A stretch of 64,000 nucleotides of DNA from Cryobacterium sp. PH31-AA6 (GCF_030063195.1 NZ_JASISS010000003.1:62001-126000); one strand, 5' to 3'. Counted from the stretch's first letter, positions 23,536 to 32,301 are shown. Translations and numbers: made by a program. The notes: generated from the letters alone by a model not told the origin.

Positions 23536-26154
23536 GTGGGAACCGACGCACCGCGCAGCAGGCGCCACCGCAGGATCAGGTCCGCCCTCGCCGTGCTCGC
23601 GGTCGTGCTCAGCCTTGCCCTGGTGGTCACCGGGCTGGGCGTGTGGACGGTCACCCGCTCGTTCCCGACCCTGTCCGGGCAGGCGACGCTGCCGGGGCTC
23701 GGCGCGGACGTGACCGTGTACCGCGACCAGGCCGGCATCCCGCAGATCGTGGCCGGCAGCGCAGGCGACCTGTTCAGGGCCGAGGGGTATGTGCACGCCC
23801 AGGATCGGTTCTGGGAGATGGACTTCCGCCGGCACGTGACGAGCGGACGGCTCGCGGAACTGTTCGGCAGGAGCCAGGTCGGCACCGACACGTTCATCCG
23901 CACCCTCGGCTGGCGGGCCGTGGCCGAGGCGGAGGTCGCGCTGCTCGACCCGGTCACGCTGGGCTACTACCAGGCCTACGCGGACGGCGTGAACGCCTAT
24001 CTGGCCGGCCACGCCGGCGCGGACCTGTCCGTCGAGTACGCGGTGCTCGCCGTGCAGAACCCGGGCTACACGGTCGAGCCGTGGACTCCGGCCGACTCGG
24101 TTGCCTGGCTGAAGGCGATGGCCTGGGACCTGCGCTCCAATCTCGACGACGAGATCGACCGGGCCCAGCTCGCCGGCAACCTCACCCCCGCCGAGGTGGC
24201 CCAGTTGCATCCGAGCTACCCGTACGCCGCGCACCCGACCATCGTCGGCGGGATGCCGGCCGGTGCTCCCGTGGCGGCCGCGGCGGCGACCACCACGGCC
24301 CCGGCAGCGCCGGCCCTTGAGGCCGGTGCTGAGGCCGCGCTGGTGTCGTCCCTGGCCGGCCTTCACCGCACGCTCGCCGCGGTGCCCGAGCTGCTCGGCC
24401 CGGCCGGAGGGGAGATCGGGTCCAACTCCTGGGTTGTCTCCGGGGCGCACACCGCGACCGGCAAGCCGATCCTGGCCAACGACCCTCATCTGGGCCCCGT
24501 GATGCCGTCGGTCTGGTATCAGGTCGGGCTCCGGTGCGCCGCGGTCACCGCAGAGTGCCCGTTCGATCTCGCCGGCTACAGCTTCTCCGGGTTGCCGGGG
24601 ATCATCATCGGCCACAACGCGAAGATCGCCTGGGGTTTCACCAACCTCGGCCCGGATGTCGCCGACCTCTACCTCGAGAAGGTCACCGGCGACAGCTACG
24701 AGTACGACGGCGTGGCCACACCGATCCAGGTGCGCAACGAAAAGATCAGCGTCGCCGGCGGCGACCCGGTCAGGATCACGATTCGGTCGACCGGGCACGG
24801 GCCGATCGTGAGCGGGCTCACGGGCAGCGCCTTCCCCGCCATCGCGGCCGACTACCCGGATGCCGTCGATCTACCGGCCGCCGGCGCGGACACCACGGGC
24901 GCTGAGCCCAGTGACGCGGGGACCACCTACGAGTTGTCGCTGCAGTGGACCGCCCTGTCGCCCGGACACACCGCGACCGCCATCTTCGCGCTCGGCGCTG
25001 CCACCGACTGGGCGACGTTCCGGCAGGCGGCCTCACTCTTCGATGTTCCCTCGCAGAACCTCGTCTACGCGGACGTCGAGGGCAATATCGGCTATCAGGC
25101 GCCCGGACTGATCCCGATCCGCCGAGCCGGTGACGGCACGGTCCCCGTGCCGGGGTGGACGAGCGAATACGGCTGGGACGGCTACATCCCCTTCGACGCG
25201 CTGCCGCAGTCCCTCAACCCGGCCAGCGGCTTCATCGTGACCGCGAACAACGCCCCCGTCGGCCCGGACTACCCCTACCTGATCACGGCGGACTGGGACC
25301 TGGGCTACCGGGCCACCGAGATCACCGCACGAGTGCAGGCGCTGATCGACGCCGGCACGCCGATGACCCCGGCCATGATGAGCGAGATCCAGGCCGACAC
25401 CTACAGCCCGCTCGCCGCCCGGCTGGTGCCCGTGCTGCAGACGCTCAAGCCCACCACCCGAACCAGGGCGGCCCTGGCCCTGTTCGACGGCTGGGACTAC
25501 CGGTTGGAGAGCGACAGCGCCGCAGCCGCGTATTTCAGCATCGTCTGGCGCAACCTGCTGGTCGACCTGTTCAACACCCGGCTCCCGGAGTCCACCCGGC
25601 TCGCCGGCGGCGACCGCGCCTACTCGGTGGTGATCGGCCTGCTCGACACCCCGGACTCGCCCTGGTGGAAGAACGCGAGGGTCGGTTCCGCGAGCCGGGA
25701 CGGCATGCTCGAGCGTGCACTCTTGCAGGCCGCGCTCGAGGGCGAGCGGCTGATGGGTTCCGACCCGTCGCTCTGGCGCTGGGGAAAGATCCACACCCTC
25801 GAGATCACGAACGCGAGCTTCGGCAAGTCGGGCATCGCCCCGCTTGAGTGGTTGTTCAACCGTGGGCCGTACGAATTGGCGGGCGGATCATCCGTGATCG
25901 ACGCGGTCGGCTGGGATGCCACGATCGGCTACACGGTCAACTGGGTGCCCTCGATGCGCCAGGTGGTCAGCCTGGCCGACTGGGACGATTCGACCTGGCT
26001 GAACCTGACCGGGAATTCGGGGCACGCGTTCCACCCGAATTACGACGACCAGACCGCGCTCTGGCAGCACCAGGAGACCAGGCCCTGGCCGTTCTCGCTC
26101 GCCGCCGTGCGGGCGTCCGCAACGGACACCCTGCGACTCACTGCGGGACCGTAG
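23536..26154 (+). CDS. Penicillin acylase family protein (Ntn hydrolase)
   Basis: 872 residues. An N-terminal hydrophobic helix (about 15-37) should export or anchor it. A typical precursor: alpha chain beginning GLGADVTVYRDQAGIPQI, a spacer rich in Ala/Thr, then the self-cleavage site GSNSWVVSG with the nucleophile Ser at about 296, followed by KPILANDPHL and a large beta chain with FTNLGPDVADLYLE and SGHAFHPNYDDQ. The family hydrolyses amide bonds of acylated small molecules such as beta-lactams or N-acyl-homoserine lactones; substrate cannot be told. The GTG at 23536 has aagga six bases upstream. It is convergent with the citrate synthase gene. Confidence 0.9.
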   Translation: MGTDAPRSRRHRRIRSALAVLAVVLSLALVVTGLGVWTVTRSFPTLSGQATLPGLGADVTVYRDQAGIPQIVAGSAGDLFRAEGYVHAQDRFWEMDFRRHVTSGRLAELFGRSQVGTDTFIRTLGWRAVAEAEVALLDPVTLGYYQAYADGVNAYLAGHAGADLSVEYAVLAVQNPGYTVEPWTPADSVAWLKAMAWDLRSNLDDEIDRAQLAGNLTPAEVAQLHPSYPYAAHPTIVGGMPAGAPVAAAAATTTAPAAPALEAGAEAALVSSLAGLHRTLAAVPELLGPAGGEIGSNSWVVSGAHTATGKPILANDPHLGPVMPSVWYQVGLRCAAVTAECPFDLAGYSFSGLPGIIIGHNAKIAWGFTNLGPDVADLYLEKVTGDSYEYDGVATPIQVRNEKISVAGGDPVRITIRSTGHGPIVSGLTGSAFPAIAADYPDAVDLPAAGADTTGAEPSDAGTTYELSLQWTALSPGHTATAIFALGAATDWATFRQAASLFDVPSQNLVYADVEGNIGYQAPGLIPIRRAGDGTVPVPGWTSEYGWDGYIPFDALPQSLNPASGFIVTANNAPVGPDYPYLITADWDLGYRATEITARVQALIDAGTPMTPAMMSEIQADTYSPLAARLVPVLQTLKPTTRTRAALALFDGWDYRLESDSAAAAYFSIVWRNLLVDLFNTRLPESTRLAGGDRAYSVVIGLLDTPDSPWWKNARVGSASRDGMLERALLQAALEGERLMGSDPSLWRWGKIHTLEITNASFGKSGIAPLEWLFNRGPYELAGGSSVIDAVGWDATIGYTVNWVPSMRQVVSLADWDDSTWLNLTGNSGHAFHPNYDDQTALWQHQETRPWPFSLAAVRASATDTLRLTAGP

Positions 26155-26190
26155 GCATCGCCCCGGCCCCGCCCTGATTGCCCCTGCTTG

Positions 26191-27498
26191 CTAGCGGTGC
26201 GGGAAGTCGCGCTCGGGCGAGCCGATGTAGAGCTGCTGCGGACGGCCGATCTTGGTCGTCGGGTCCTCGTTCATCTCACGCCAGTGCGCCACCCAGCCGG
26301 GCAGGCGTCCGATCGCGAAGAGCACGGTGAACATGCTCGTGGGGAATCCCATCGCCTTGTAGATGACGCCGGTGTAGAAGTCCACGTTCGGGTACAACTT
26401 GCGTTCCCGGAAGTAGTCGTCGTTCAGCGCGATGTGCTCGAGTTCCTTGGCGATGTCGAGCAGGTCGTCCTTGACGCCCAGGGCGGCGAGAACCTCGTCG
26501 GCGCTCTCCTTGACCAGGGTGGCCCGCGGGTCGTAGTTCTTGTAGACCCGGTGGCCGAAGCCCATCAGGCGCACGCCCTGTTCCTTGTTCTTGACCCGTT
26601 CGACGAACTTCTCCACGCCTTCGCCGGATGCCTTGATCTCGCCGAGCATCTTCAGCACGGCCTCGTTCGCGCCGCCGTGCAGGGGGCCGGAGAGGGCGTT
26701 GATCCCGGCCGACACCGACGCGAACAGGTTCGCTTCGGTCGAGCCGACGAGACGGACGGTCGAGGTCGACGCGTTCTGCTCGTGGTCCTCGTGCAGCATC
26801 AGGAGACGCTCGAGCGCCTTGCTCACGACGGGGTTGACCTGATACGGCTCGGCCAGCGTGCCGAAGATCAGCCGAAGGAAGTTGTCGACGTAGCCGAGCG
26901 AGTTGTCCGGGTAGAGGAACGCCTGACCGATGCTCTTCTTGTAGGCGTAGGCCGCCATCACCGGGAGCTTGGCTAGCAGGTGCACCGTGGCCAGTTCGAC
27001 CTGGATCGGGTCCTTCGGGTCGAGCGAGTCCTGGTAGTACGCCGCCAGCGCCGACACGCCGGAGGAGAGCACCGCCATGGGGTGCGCGTTGTACGGCAGC
27101 ACGTCGAAGAGCCCGCGCAGGTCCTCGTGCAGCAGGCTGTGCCGGCGGATGCGCTGGTCGAAGGCGTCGAGTTCGCTCGCACTGGGCAGCGCCCCGTAGA
27201 TGAGCAGCCAGGCCGTCTCGAGGAAGTTGGAGTTCTGCGCGATCTGCTCGATCGGGTATCCGCGGTAGCGCAGGATGCCCTTCTCGCCGTCGATGAAGGT
27301 GACCGCCGACCGCGTCGCTGCGGTGTTGACGAACCCGGAGTCGAGCGTGATCAGGCCGGTCTGGCGGGTGAGGCTTGAGATGTCCAGGCCGGATGCGCCG
27401 GCCGTGCCGCGCACGATCGGGAATTCGGCTGACCCTCCGGGGAAGCTCAGTCTGGCCTGTTGCGGGTCGATGGACGGTGTTCGCTGTGCGTGTTCGCT
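26191..27498 (-). CDS. gltA: Citrate synthase
   Basis: 435 residues from the GTG at 27498 (MSEHAQRTP), chosen because gggag lies six bases upstream; a further in-frame GTG at 27531 has none and lies inside a 10-bp repeat. First enzyme of the tricarboxylic acid cycle, condensing acetyl-CoA with oxaloacetate. Type I-like catalytic residues: His in GPLHGGANE, His in GFGHRVYKNYDPRA, Asp in KLYPNVDFYTG. The ERKLYPNVDFYTGV and HREMNEDP-like C-terminal segments confirm the family. It lies downstream of dapC, separated by a 190-bp intergenic region with its own promoter space. Confidence 0.94.
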   Translation of the reverse strand, partial: SEHAQRTPSIDPQQARLSFPGGSAEFPIVRGTAGASGLDISSLTRQTGLITLDSGFVNTAATRSAVTFIDGEKGILRYRGYPIEQIAQNSNFLETAWLLIYGALPSASELDAFDQRIRRHSLLHEDLRGLFDVLPYNAHPMAVLSSGVSALAAYYQDSLDPKDPIQVELATVHLLAKLPVMAAYAYKKSIGQAFLYPDNSLGYVDNFLRLIFGTLAEPYQVNPVVSKALERLLMLHEDHEQNASTSTVRLVGSTEANLFASVSAGINALSGPLHGGANEAVLKMLGEIKASGEGVEKFVERVKNKEQGVRLMGFGHRVYKNYDPRATLVKESADEVLAALGVKDDLLDIAKELEHIALNDDYFRERKLYPNVDFYTGVIYKAMGFPTSMFTVLFAIGRLPGWVAHWREMNEDPTTKIGRPQQLYIGSPERDFPHR

Positions 27499-27514
27499 CA
27501 CGGCGGCTCCCTGG

Positions 27515-27543
27515 GTATCACTGAGTGTCACTGAGTATCACTG
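27515..27543. repeat. 10-bp direct repeats in the gltA leader
   Basis: Three units gtatcactga / gtgtcactga / gtatcactgc with exactly 10-bp period, so one face of the helix repeats. They lie 17-45 bases before the chosen gltA GTG. Direct repeats at helical spacing can be operator sites; no regulator is known here. Confidence 0.6.
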
Positions 27544-27724
27544 CCTCTCGGCGCGCGGTCTTCTACACAGCACACCGGTGTGGCTAGAGACGTCAACGCT
27601 GATACAGCCTAATCGGCTCAACCGCCTACTGTTGCATCCGATAGGAATGCCCTGATTTCATTGGTGATTATCCACAAGCCCTGGCCGGCGGCGCTGCGGG
27701 GCTCGAGGCCCGGTTTCGGTTCGG

Positions 27725-28828
27725 TCAGGCGCCCTTCAGCCGTTCCGCGGCGGCCGCGATCCGCTCATCGGTGGCGGTGAGACTGAAACGCACCTGCTGC
27801 GCGGAACCGGCACCGTAGAACGGGCCCGGACCGGCCAGGATGCCCAGGTCGGCAAGCCGCCCGATCGATTCCCAGGCGTCGCGCCCCTCCGAAGCCCACA
27901 GATACAGCCCGGCCTCGCTGCGTTGGATCCGAAAACCCGCCGCCTCGACCGCCGGCAACAACATCTCGCGACGTGCCCGGTAGCGTTCCTTCTGCTCGGC
28001 AACGTGGGCGTCGTCGCCCAGGGCCGCGACCATGGCGGCCTGGAGCGGAGCCGGGAGCATCAGTCCGGCGTGCTTGCGCACGGTCAGCAGCCTGCCGAGC
28101 ACGGTGGCGCACCCGGCCGCGAACGCGCCACGGTAGCCGGCCATGTTCGACTGCTTGCTCAGGGAATAGATCGCGAGCACGTCGCGGCGGTCGGTCCCGA
28201 TCACCCGCGGGTCGAGGATGCTGGGAATCGGGTCGGTCAGCCAGTCTCCGGCCCAACCGAGCTCGGCGTAGCACTCGTCCGAGACGATCACAGCGCCGAG
28301 CGATCTGGCCCGGTCGACCGCCTGGCGCAGCTCGGCGACCGTCAGCACGTTCCCGTCCGGGTTGCCGGGGCTGTTCAGCCAGACCAACTTCGTGGTGGCC
28401 GGCCAGTCGGCCGGATTGTCGGCGGCCACGGCATCCGCACCGGCCATCGCCGCGCCGATCGCGTAGGTGGGGTAGGCGGCGACGGGGTGCACGACCGTGT
28501 CGCCCTCGCCGAGGCCGAGCATGAACGGCAGCAGGGCCACCAGTTCCTTGGACCCGATGGTCGGCAGCACATTGGCCTCGGTGAGGCCGAGCACGCCGCG
28601 GCGCCGGGCATACCACTCGATGATGGCCCACTGCAGCTGCGGGGTGCCGGCGGTCTGCGGGTAGGCGTGCGCGTCGGTGGCATCGGCGAGCGCCTGCCGG
28701 ATGACCGCGGGCGTCGGGTCGACCGGCGAACCGATCGACAGATCGACGATACCGTCCGGATGGGCGCGTGCCCGCTCGGCGAAGGGCACCATCTGGTCCC
28801 AGGGGTAGTCGGGCAGCGGCTTCAACAA
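27725..28828 (-). CDS. dapC: Succinyldiaminopimelate transaminase
   Basis: 367 residues, fold type I aminotransferase with PLP lysine in SLSKQSNMAGYRGAF, and typical NSPGNPDGNVL and SDECYAELGW. Its assignment as DapC (converts N-succinyl-2-amino-6-oxopimelate) rests on family resemblance and on the universal actinobacterial order fdxA-dapC. The start is a TTG at 28828 (or 28825), seven bases after the ferredoxin stop, so it is cotranscribed with fdxA. Together with dapD and dapE, three of the succinylase branch enzymes of lysine synthesis lie within 8 kb. Confidence 0.9.
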   Translation of the reverse strand: MLKPLPDYPWDQMVPFAERARAHPDGIVDLSIGSPVDPTPAVIRQALADATDAHAYPQTAGTPQLQWAIIEWYARRRGVLGLTEANVLPTIGSKELVALLPFMLGLGEGDTVVHPVAAYPTYAIGAAMAGADAVAADNPADWPATTKLVWLNSPGNPDGNVLTVAELRQAVDRARSLGAVIVSDECYAELGWAGDWLTDPIPSILDPRVIGTDRRDVLAIYSLSKQSNMAGYRGAFAAGCATVLGRLLTVRKHAGLMLPAPLQAAMVAALGDDAHVAEQKERYRARREMLLPAVEAAGFRIQRSEAGLYLWASEGRDAWESIGRLADLGILAGPGPFYGAGSAQQVRFSLTATDERIAAAAERLKGA

Positions 28829-28835
28829 TGGACGG

Positions 28836-29153
28836 TTACACCTGGGGCGGCAGGACGGCGATGATCGGGTGGTCCTTGTGGATCACGCCGACCTTGGCCG
28901 CGCCGCCGGGGGATCCGACGTCGTCGAAGAATTCGACGTTGGCCTTGTAGTACTCGGCCCATTGTTCGGGCACGTCGTCTTCGTAGTAGATCGCTTCGAC
29001 CGGGCAGACGGGTTCGCAGGCTCCGCAGTCGACGCATTCGTCGGGGTGGATGTAGAGCGAGCGGTCGCCCTCATAGATGCAGTCGACGGGGCATTCGTCC
29101 ACGCAAGCGCGGTCCTTCACGTCGACGCACGGTAGGGCAATGACGTAGGTCAC
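28836..29153 (-). CDS. fdxA: Seven-iron ferredoxin
   Basis: 105 residues. The N-terminal half carries CVDVKDRACVDECPVDC and CVDCGACEPVCP, giving the cysteine spacing of a [3Fe-4S][4Fe-4S] actinobacterial FdxA; the first cluster motif CxxxxxxxC and the last CxxxCP separate the two clusters. The C-terminal half is an acidic extension typical of FdxA. The GTG at 29153 is preceded by gggagc eight bases upstream. It is located between the MshB-like gene and dapC. Confidence 0.94.
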   Translation of the reverse strand: MTYVIALPCVDVKDRACVDECPVDCIYEGDRSLYIHPDECVDCGACEPVCPVEAIYYEDDVPEQWAEYYKANVEFFDDVGSPGGAAKVGVIHKDHPIIAVLPPQV

Positions 29154-29189
29154 GGGTGACGAGCTCCCTTCACGAGCGGAAGTCCAATC

Positions 29190-30230
29190 CTATGCCGAAC
29201 CGTGCCGGGCCGGAATTCGCGGCCAGGCGAGCACGACCGTGGCCACCAGGGTCGGCCCGATCGTCCACAGCGTGCCGGGCAGGCCCTCCGGCACGAGCAC
29301 GGAGCCGCCCGCGCTGCGCAGCGACAGCAGAAAGATCGTGCCGAGCAGGCCGATCGCGGCAAGCAGCACGATCAGCCGGTCGCCGACGACGAGGCGCAGT
29401 CCGGCCAGCAGCGCGGTCACCCCGGCGAGCGAGAGGACCAGCCCGATCGGGATGACGACGGGGCCGATCGCGATCGTCGCCTGGTGCGCGATCGTGCCGA
29501 GGACGCCGAAGACCACGCCGACAACGAAGGCGAGCAGTCCGGCCAGCGCCCGGGCACCCGGGCCGGGCGCTGGCTCCGCCGCGGCCGGGTGCGGGGGAAG
29601 GCGAACGTAGGTCTCGGTCCCGCCGATGACCGTGCCGGCGGCGGTCATACCGCCGGTACCGGTCAAGGTGGCGGCCGACGGCACCGTCGGGCACACGGTG
29701 TGGTCCGTCACTCGCCAACGCCCCGGGTAGGCGGAGACGGCCCGCAGCTTCACGTCCACGTGGTCGCTCATGTCGATGGCGATCACCCGCTGGCCGATCG
29801 CACCGGAGACCCGCATGCTCCGGAAGATGGGGATACCCGCCGTGTGGGCGGCCTCGGTCGCGGCGGCCCGTAGCCGGACGTCGTCGGCGCCGAGCACGAG
29901 GGCGGTTGCGCCCACCTCGTCCAGCACGTCGGCCAGATGGGCGGTCAGAGCGCGGAGATCGTCGGCGGCGGCTTCGCCGGTGTTGCCGGCCGGTGTCGGC
30001 GCCGCCAGCATCCGCCAGTCGCTCACGCCCAGGCCGGCCATGGCGGCGCGCACGTCGGCGCTGGCAGCAGGGTCCTCGCCGGTGTCCCCCGCGGCCCGCA
30101 CCCCGAACAGGACCACGACATCGGCGCCATCGGCGCGGAGTCGGGCGATCGTGCCGCCGGTGAGCAGCGCCTCGTCACCGGGACGGTCGTGCACGAACAC
30201 GACGCTTTCTCCGCTGCCGGACATGACCAT
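29190..30230 (-). CDS. Degenerate MshB/PIG-L-type deacetylase domain fused to membrane helices
   Basis: 346 residues. Residues about 10-170 align with the LmbE/PIG-L deacetylase fold: VFVHDRPGDEALLTGGTIARL matches the motif that normally reads HAHPDDE, but here the His is Arg and the first Asp is Gly; the second metal site (GHPDH-type) is replaced by GADDVRLRAAATEAA. The C-terminal part (about 228-340) has four hydrophobic helices (DUF6113-like). In actinobacteria mshB, for the deacetylation step of mycothiol synthesis, is found at this place upstream of fdxA. I infer a catalytically dead, membrane-bound relative. Real activity is unlikely, not excluded. Confidence 0.7.
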   Translation of the reverse strand: MVMSGSGESVVFVHDRPGDEALLTGGTIARLRADGADVVVLFGVRAAGDTGEDPAASADVRAAMAGLGVSDWRMLAAPTPAGNTGEAAADDLRALTAHLADVLDEVGATALVLGADDVRLRAAATEAAHTAGIPIFRSMRVSGAIGQRVIAIDMSDHVDVKLRAVSAYPGRWRVTDHTVCPTVPSAATLTGTGGMTAAGTVIGGTETYVRLPPHPAAAEPAPGPGARALAGLLAFVVGVVFGVLGTIAHQATIAIGPVVIPIGLVLSLAGVTALLAGLRLVVGDRLIVLLAAIGLLGTIFLLSLRSAGGSVLVPEGLPGTLWTIGPTLVATVVLAWPRIPARHGSA

Positions 30231-30320
30231 GGCTGGGCTCCCCTGGTAGGCGGCGGACAGACGCCCGCTGAAGAACCCTAGCTGGACAGGACGGCCACGT
30301 CGAAGTTAGAGTACCCTTAC

Positions 30321-30339
30321 TTAGGTAAGCCTTACCATT
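30321..30339. promoter_or_regulatory. Iron box (DtxR/IdeR-type operator) upstream of the iron permease
   Basis: TTAGGTAAGCCTTACCATT contains the perfect 13-bp palindrome GGTAAGCCTTACC. It matches the 19-bp DtxR/IdeR consensus TTAGGTTAGSCTAACCTAA at most positions, including the inner AGG..CCT-like core. It lies 31 bases before the GTG of the permease gene, over the expected promoter, so the permease should be repressed when iron is plentiful. Confidence 0.72.
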
Positions 30340-30369
30340 GTCAGCGCTCCCCGATCCCCAGGAAGTCCC

Positions 30370-31239
30370 GTGCTCGCAAACTATCTGATCGGCCTGCGCG
30401 AAGGCCTCGAAGCGGCCCTGATCGTGACCATCCTCGTGGCCTACGTCGTCAAAATCGACCGGCGTGACGTGCTTCGCCGGATCTGGCTCGGCGTGGGCCT
30501 CGCGGTAGTGCTCGCCCTCGTGATCGGCGCGGCCCTCACCTTCGGCACCTACGGCCTCTCCTTCGCCGCCCGGGAGACCATCGGCGGCGTGCTCTCGATC
30601 GCCGCGACCGGGCTGGTGACCTGGATGGTGTTCTGGATGCTGCGCACGGCCAGGGACCTGTCCGGCCACCTCCGCGGCAGCATCGACCGTTCCCTGCTCG
30701 GGGCCGGGGTCGGCCTCGTCGTGGTCGCCTTCGTCGCCGTCGGCCGGGAGGGCATCGAGACCGCCCTGTTCATCTGGGCGGCCGTGCAGGCCACCGGGGA
30801 GACCACCATGCCCCTCATCGGCGCCGCCCTCGGCATCCTGAGCGCCGTCGGCCTGGGCTGGCTGGTCTACTCCGGCATGCTGCGGATCAACCTGGCGAAA
30901 TTCTTCACCTGGACCGGCGGCATCCTGATCGTCGTCGCGGCCGGGGTGCTCTCCTACGGCGTGCACGACCTGCAGGAGGCCGGGGTGCTTCCGGGGCTGA
31001 ACAGCCTGGCCTTCAACGTGAGCGCGGCGATTCCGCCGGACAGCTGGTTCGGCACCCTGCTCAAGGGAACCCTCAACTTCTCCCCGGTGACGACCTGGCT
31101 CGAATTGGTCGTCTGGACCGGGTACACGGCGATCTGCCTCAGCCTGTTCATCCGGGCGAGCCGGAACGGCGGCCGGGTGCGGTCCGCGCCTCGCCCGGTC
31201 GAGCCGGCGACCGAGCCCGTGGCCGAGCCCGTGCGCTGA
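30370..31239 (+). CDS. efeU: Ferrous iron permease EfeU/FTR1 family
   Basis: 289 residues with about seven hydrophobic helices. The two REGLE-type iron motifs are seen: LREGLEAAL at residues 9-17 and GREGIETALF at about 127-136. It imports iron across the cytoplasmic membrane. The GTG at 30370 is preceded by aggaag five bases upstream. A short cupredoxin lipoprotein follows 63 bp downstream; the EfeB peroxidase usually found with EfeU and EfeO is absent in this window. Control by an iron repressor is suggested by the operator upstream. Confidence 0.92.
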   Translation: MLANYLIGLREGLEAALIVTILVAYVVKIDRRDVLRRIWLGVGLAVVLALVIGAALTFGTYGLSFAARETIGGVLSIAATGLVTWMVFWMLRTARDLSGHLRGSIDRSLLGAGVGLVVVAFVAVGREGIETALFIWAAVQATGETTMPLIGAALGILSAVGLGWLVYSGMLRINLAKFFTWTGGILIVVAAGVLSYGVHDLQEAGVLPGLNSLAFNVSAAIPPDSWFGTLLKGTLNFSPVTTWLELVVWTGYTAICLSLFIRASRNGGRVRSAPRPVEPATEPVAEPVR

Positions 31240-31302
31240 CCGGTTGACCCGGCATCCTGACCTCTTCCTCTACCGTTCCCACTCCCCAGCAAGGATTGCC
31301 TC

Positions 31303-31707
31303 ATGCGCGCTCGCTTCCCCCTGCTCGGCCTCGCTTCGGCGGCCGGCCTCCTCGCCCTCACCGGCTGCGTCCCGAACGCCGGCACGTCCGGCGCCTCCCA
31401 CGCCTCCCTCACCGTGGACAGCAGCGCGACCGCGTGCGCCGTCTCCGCCGCCGAAGCCCCGGCGGGCAGCGTGCGATTCACGGTCACCAACTCCGGTGAC
31501 CAGGTCACCGAGTTCTACCTGCTCGCCGAGGACGGGCTGCGCATCGTCGGCGAAGCCGAGAACATCGGTCCCGGCCTGAGCCGCAACCTCGTCGTGCAGT
31601 TGGCCGCCGGCCACTACTTCACCGCGTGCAAGCCGGGCATGACCGGCGACGGCATCGGCAAGGCGGACTTCACCGTGACGGAATCGGATGCCGCCCCGAA
31701 CCTCTAA
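31303..31707 (+). CDS. EfeO-type cupredoxin lipoprotein without M75 domain
   Basis: 134 residues. A lipobox LALTGC (Cys 22) follows a short basic N-terminus and hydrophobic segment. The mature region is a single EfeO-type cupredoxin domain (about 35-130: SVRFTVTNSGDQVTEFYLLAEDG ... GHYFTACKPGMTGDGIGKADFTVTES in part), with a Cys near the C-terminus and the CKPGM segment characteristic of EfeO. A full EfeO also has a large peptidase M75-like iron-binding domain; here a stop follows directly and nothing of that domain can be found downstream. It is likely cotranscribed with efeU. Either a natural short form or a truncated gene. Confidence 0.85.
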   Translation: MRARFPLLGLASAAGLLALTGCVPNAGTSGASHASLTVDSSATACAVSAAEAPAGSVRFTVTNSGDQVTEFYLLAEDGLRIVGEAENIGPGLSRNLVVQLAAGHYFTACKPGMTGDGIGKADFTVTESDAAPNL

Positions 31708-31755
31708 CCGCCCACCCGGCCCACCGGCACCAGATCGACGCCCCCTCGCCCCTTT

Positions 31756-31816
31756 CGCGAGAGTGCACTTTTCGCCCCTTCACGAATGCTGAGGGGGCGA
31801 AAAGTGCACTCTCGCG
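31756..31816. terminator. 61-bp hairpin element, copy B
   Basis: Left arm 31756-31781 begins cgcgagagtgcacttttcgc; loop acgaatgct (31782-31790); right arm 31791-31816 pairs with one mismatch. It lies between the convergent cupredoxin lipoprotein gene and the next lipoprotein gene. Confidence 0.85.
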
Positions 31817-31839
31817 GTTGATGGCGGGGTGGGAGGGGG

Positions 31840-32301
31840 TTAGGTGCGGGGGGTTACCGTGTAGAGGAGGCCGGAGGGGTTGCCGGCGACGACCACGGCG
31901 AAGTTCGCGTCCCTCATGGCGACCACGCCGGCGGTGCCGACGGATGCCGACGGCGACTCATCGAGAACGAAACCGGCAGTCGTCAGGCTCGTCTTCACCT
32001 CGGCCAGCGGGTCCGCGGCCTCCGACTTGACCGTGACCACCCAGGTTCGTTTGCCGTCGACGGTGTTCGCCGAACCGAAGAACAGCGTGCCCTCGACCAC
32101 GGGCACCTCGGCCGGCCACCCGGTCGGCAGCTTGCCCGAGAGGCTCACGTCGCCGCCGGTCGCGCCCTGCACGGCCCCGTTGACGGCACCACCGACCGCG
32201 TCGGCCGAGCAACCAGCCAGCAGCGGGCCGGCGAGCAGCGCGACGGCCACCGCCGCGACGATTCGGAGACGGGCGGAGATCGAATGGGGTGCGGTACTCA
32301 T
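31840..32301 (-). CDS. Predicted lipoprotein
   Basis: 153 residues: signal sequence with lipobox LLAGC (Cys 31), then a small domain with GLPTGWPAEVPVVEG-like KLPTGWPAEVPVVEGTLFFG, tryptophan pair in RTWVVTVKSE, and a beta-rich end (VGTAGVVAMRDANFAVVVAG). I do not recognise a named family. It is downstream of typA on the minus strand, 170 bases away, with a strong stem-loop in between, so it probably has its own promoter. It ends just before hairpin copy B. Confidence 0.68.
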   Translation of the reverse strand: MSTAPHSISARLRIVAAVAVALLAGPLLAGCSADAVGGAVNGAVQGATGGDVSLSGKLPTGWPAEVPVVEGTLFFGSANTVDGKRTWVVTVKSEAADPLAEVKTSLTTAGFVLDESPSASVGTAGVVAMRDANFAVVVAGNPSGLLYTVTPRT

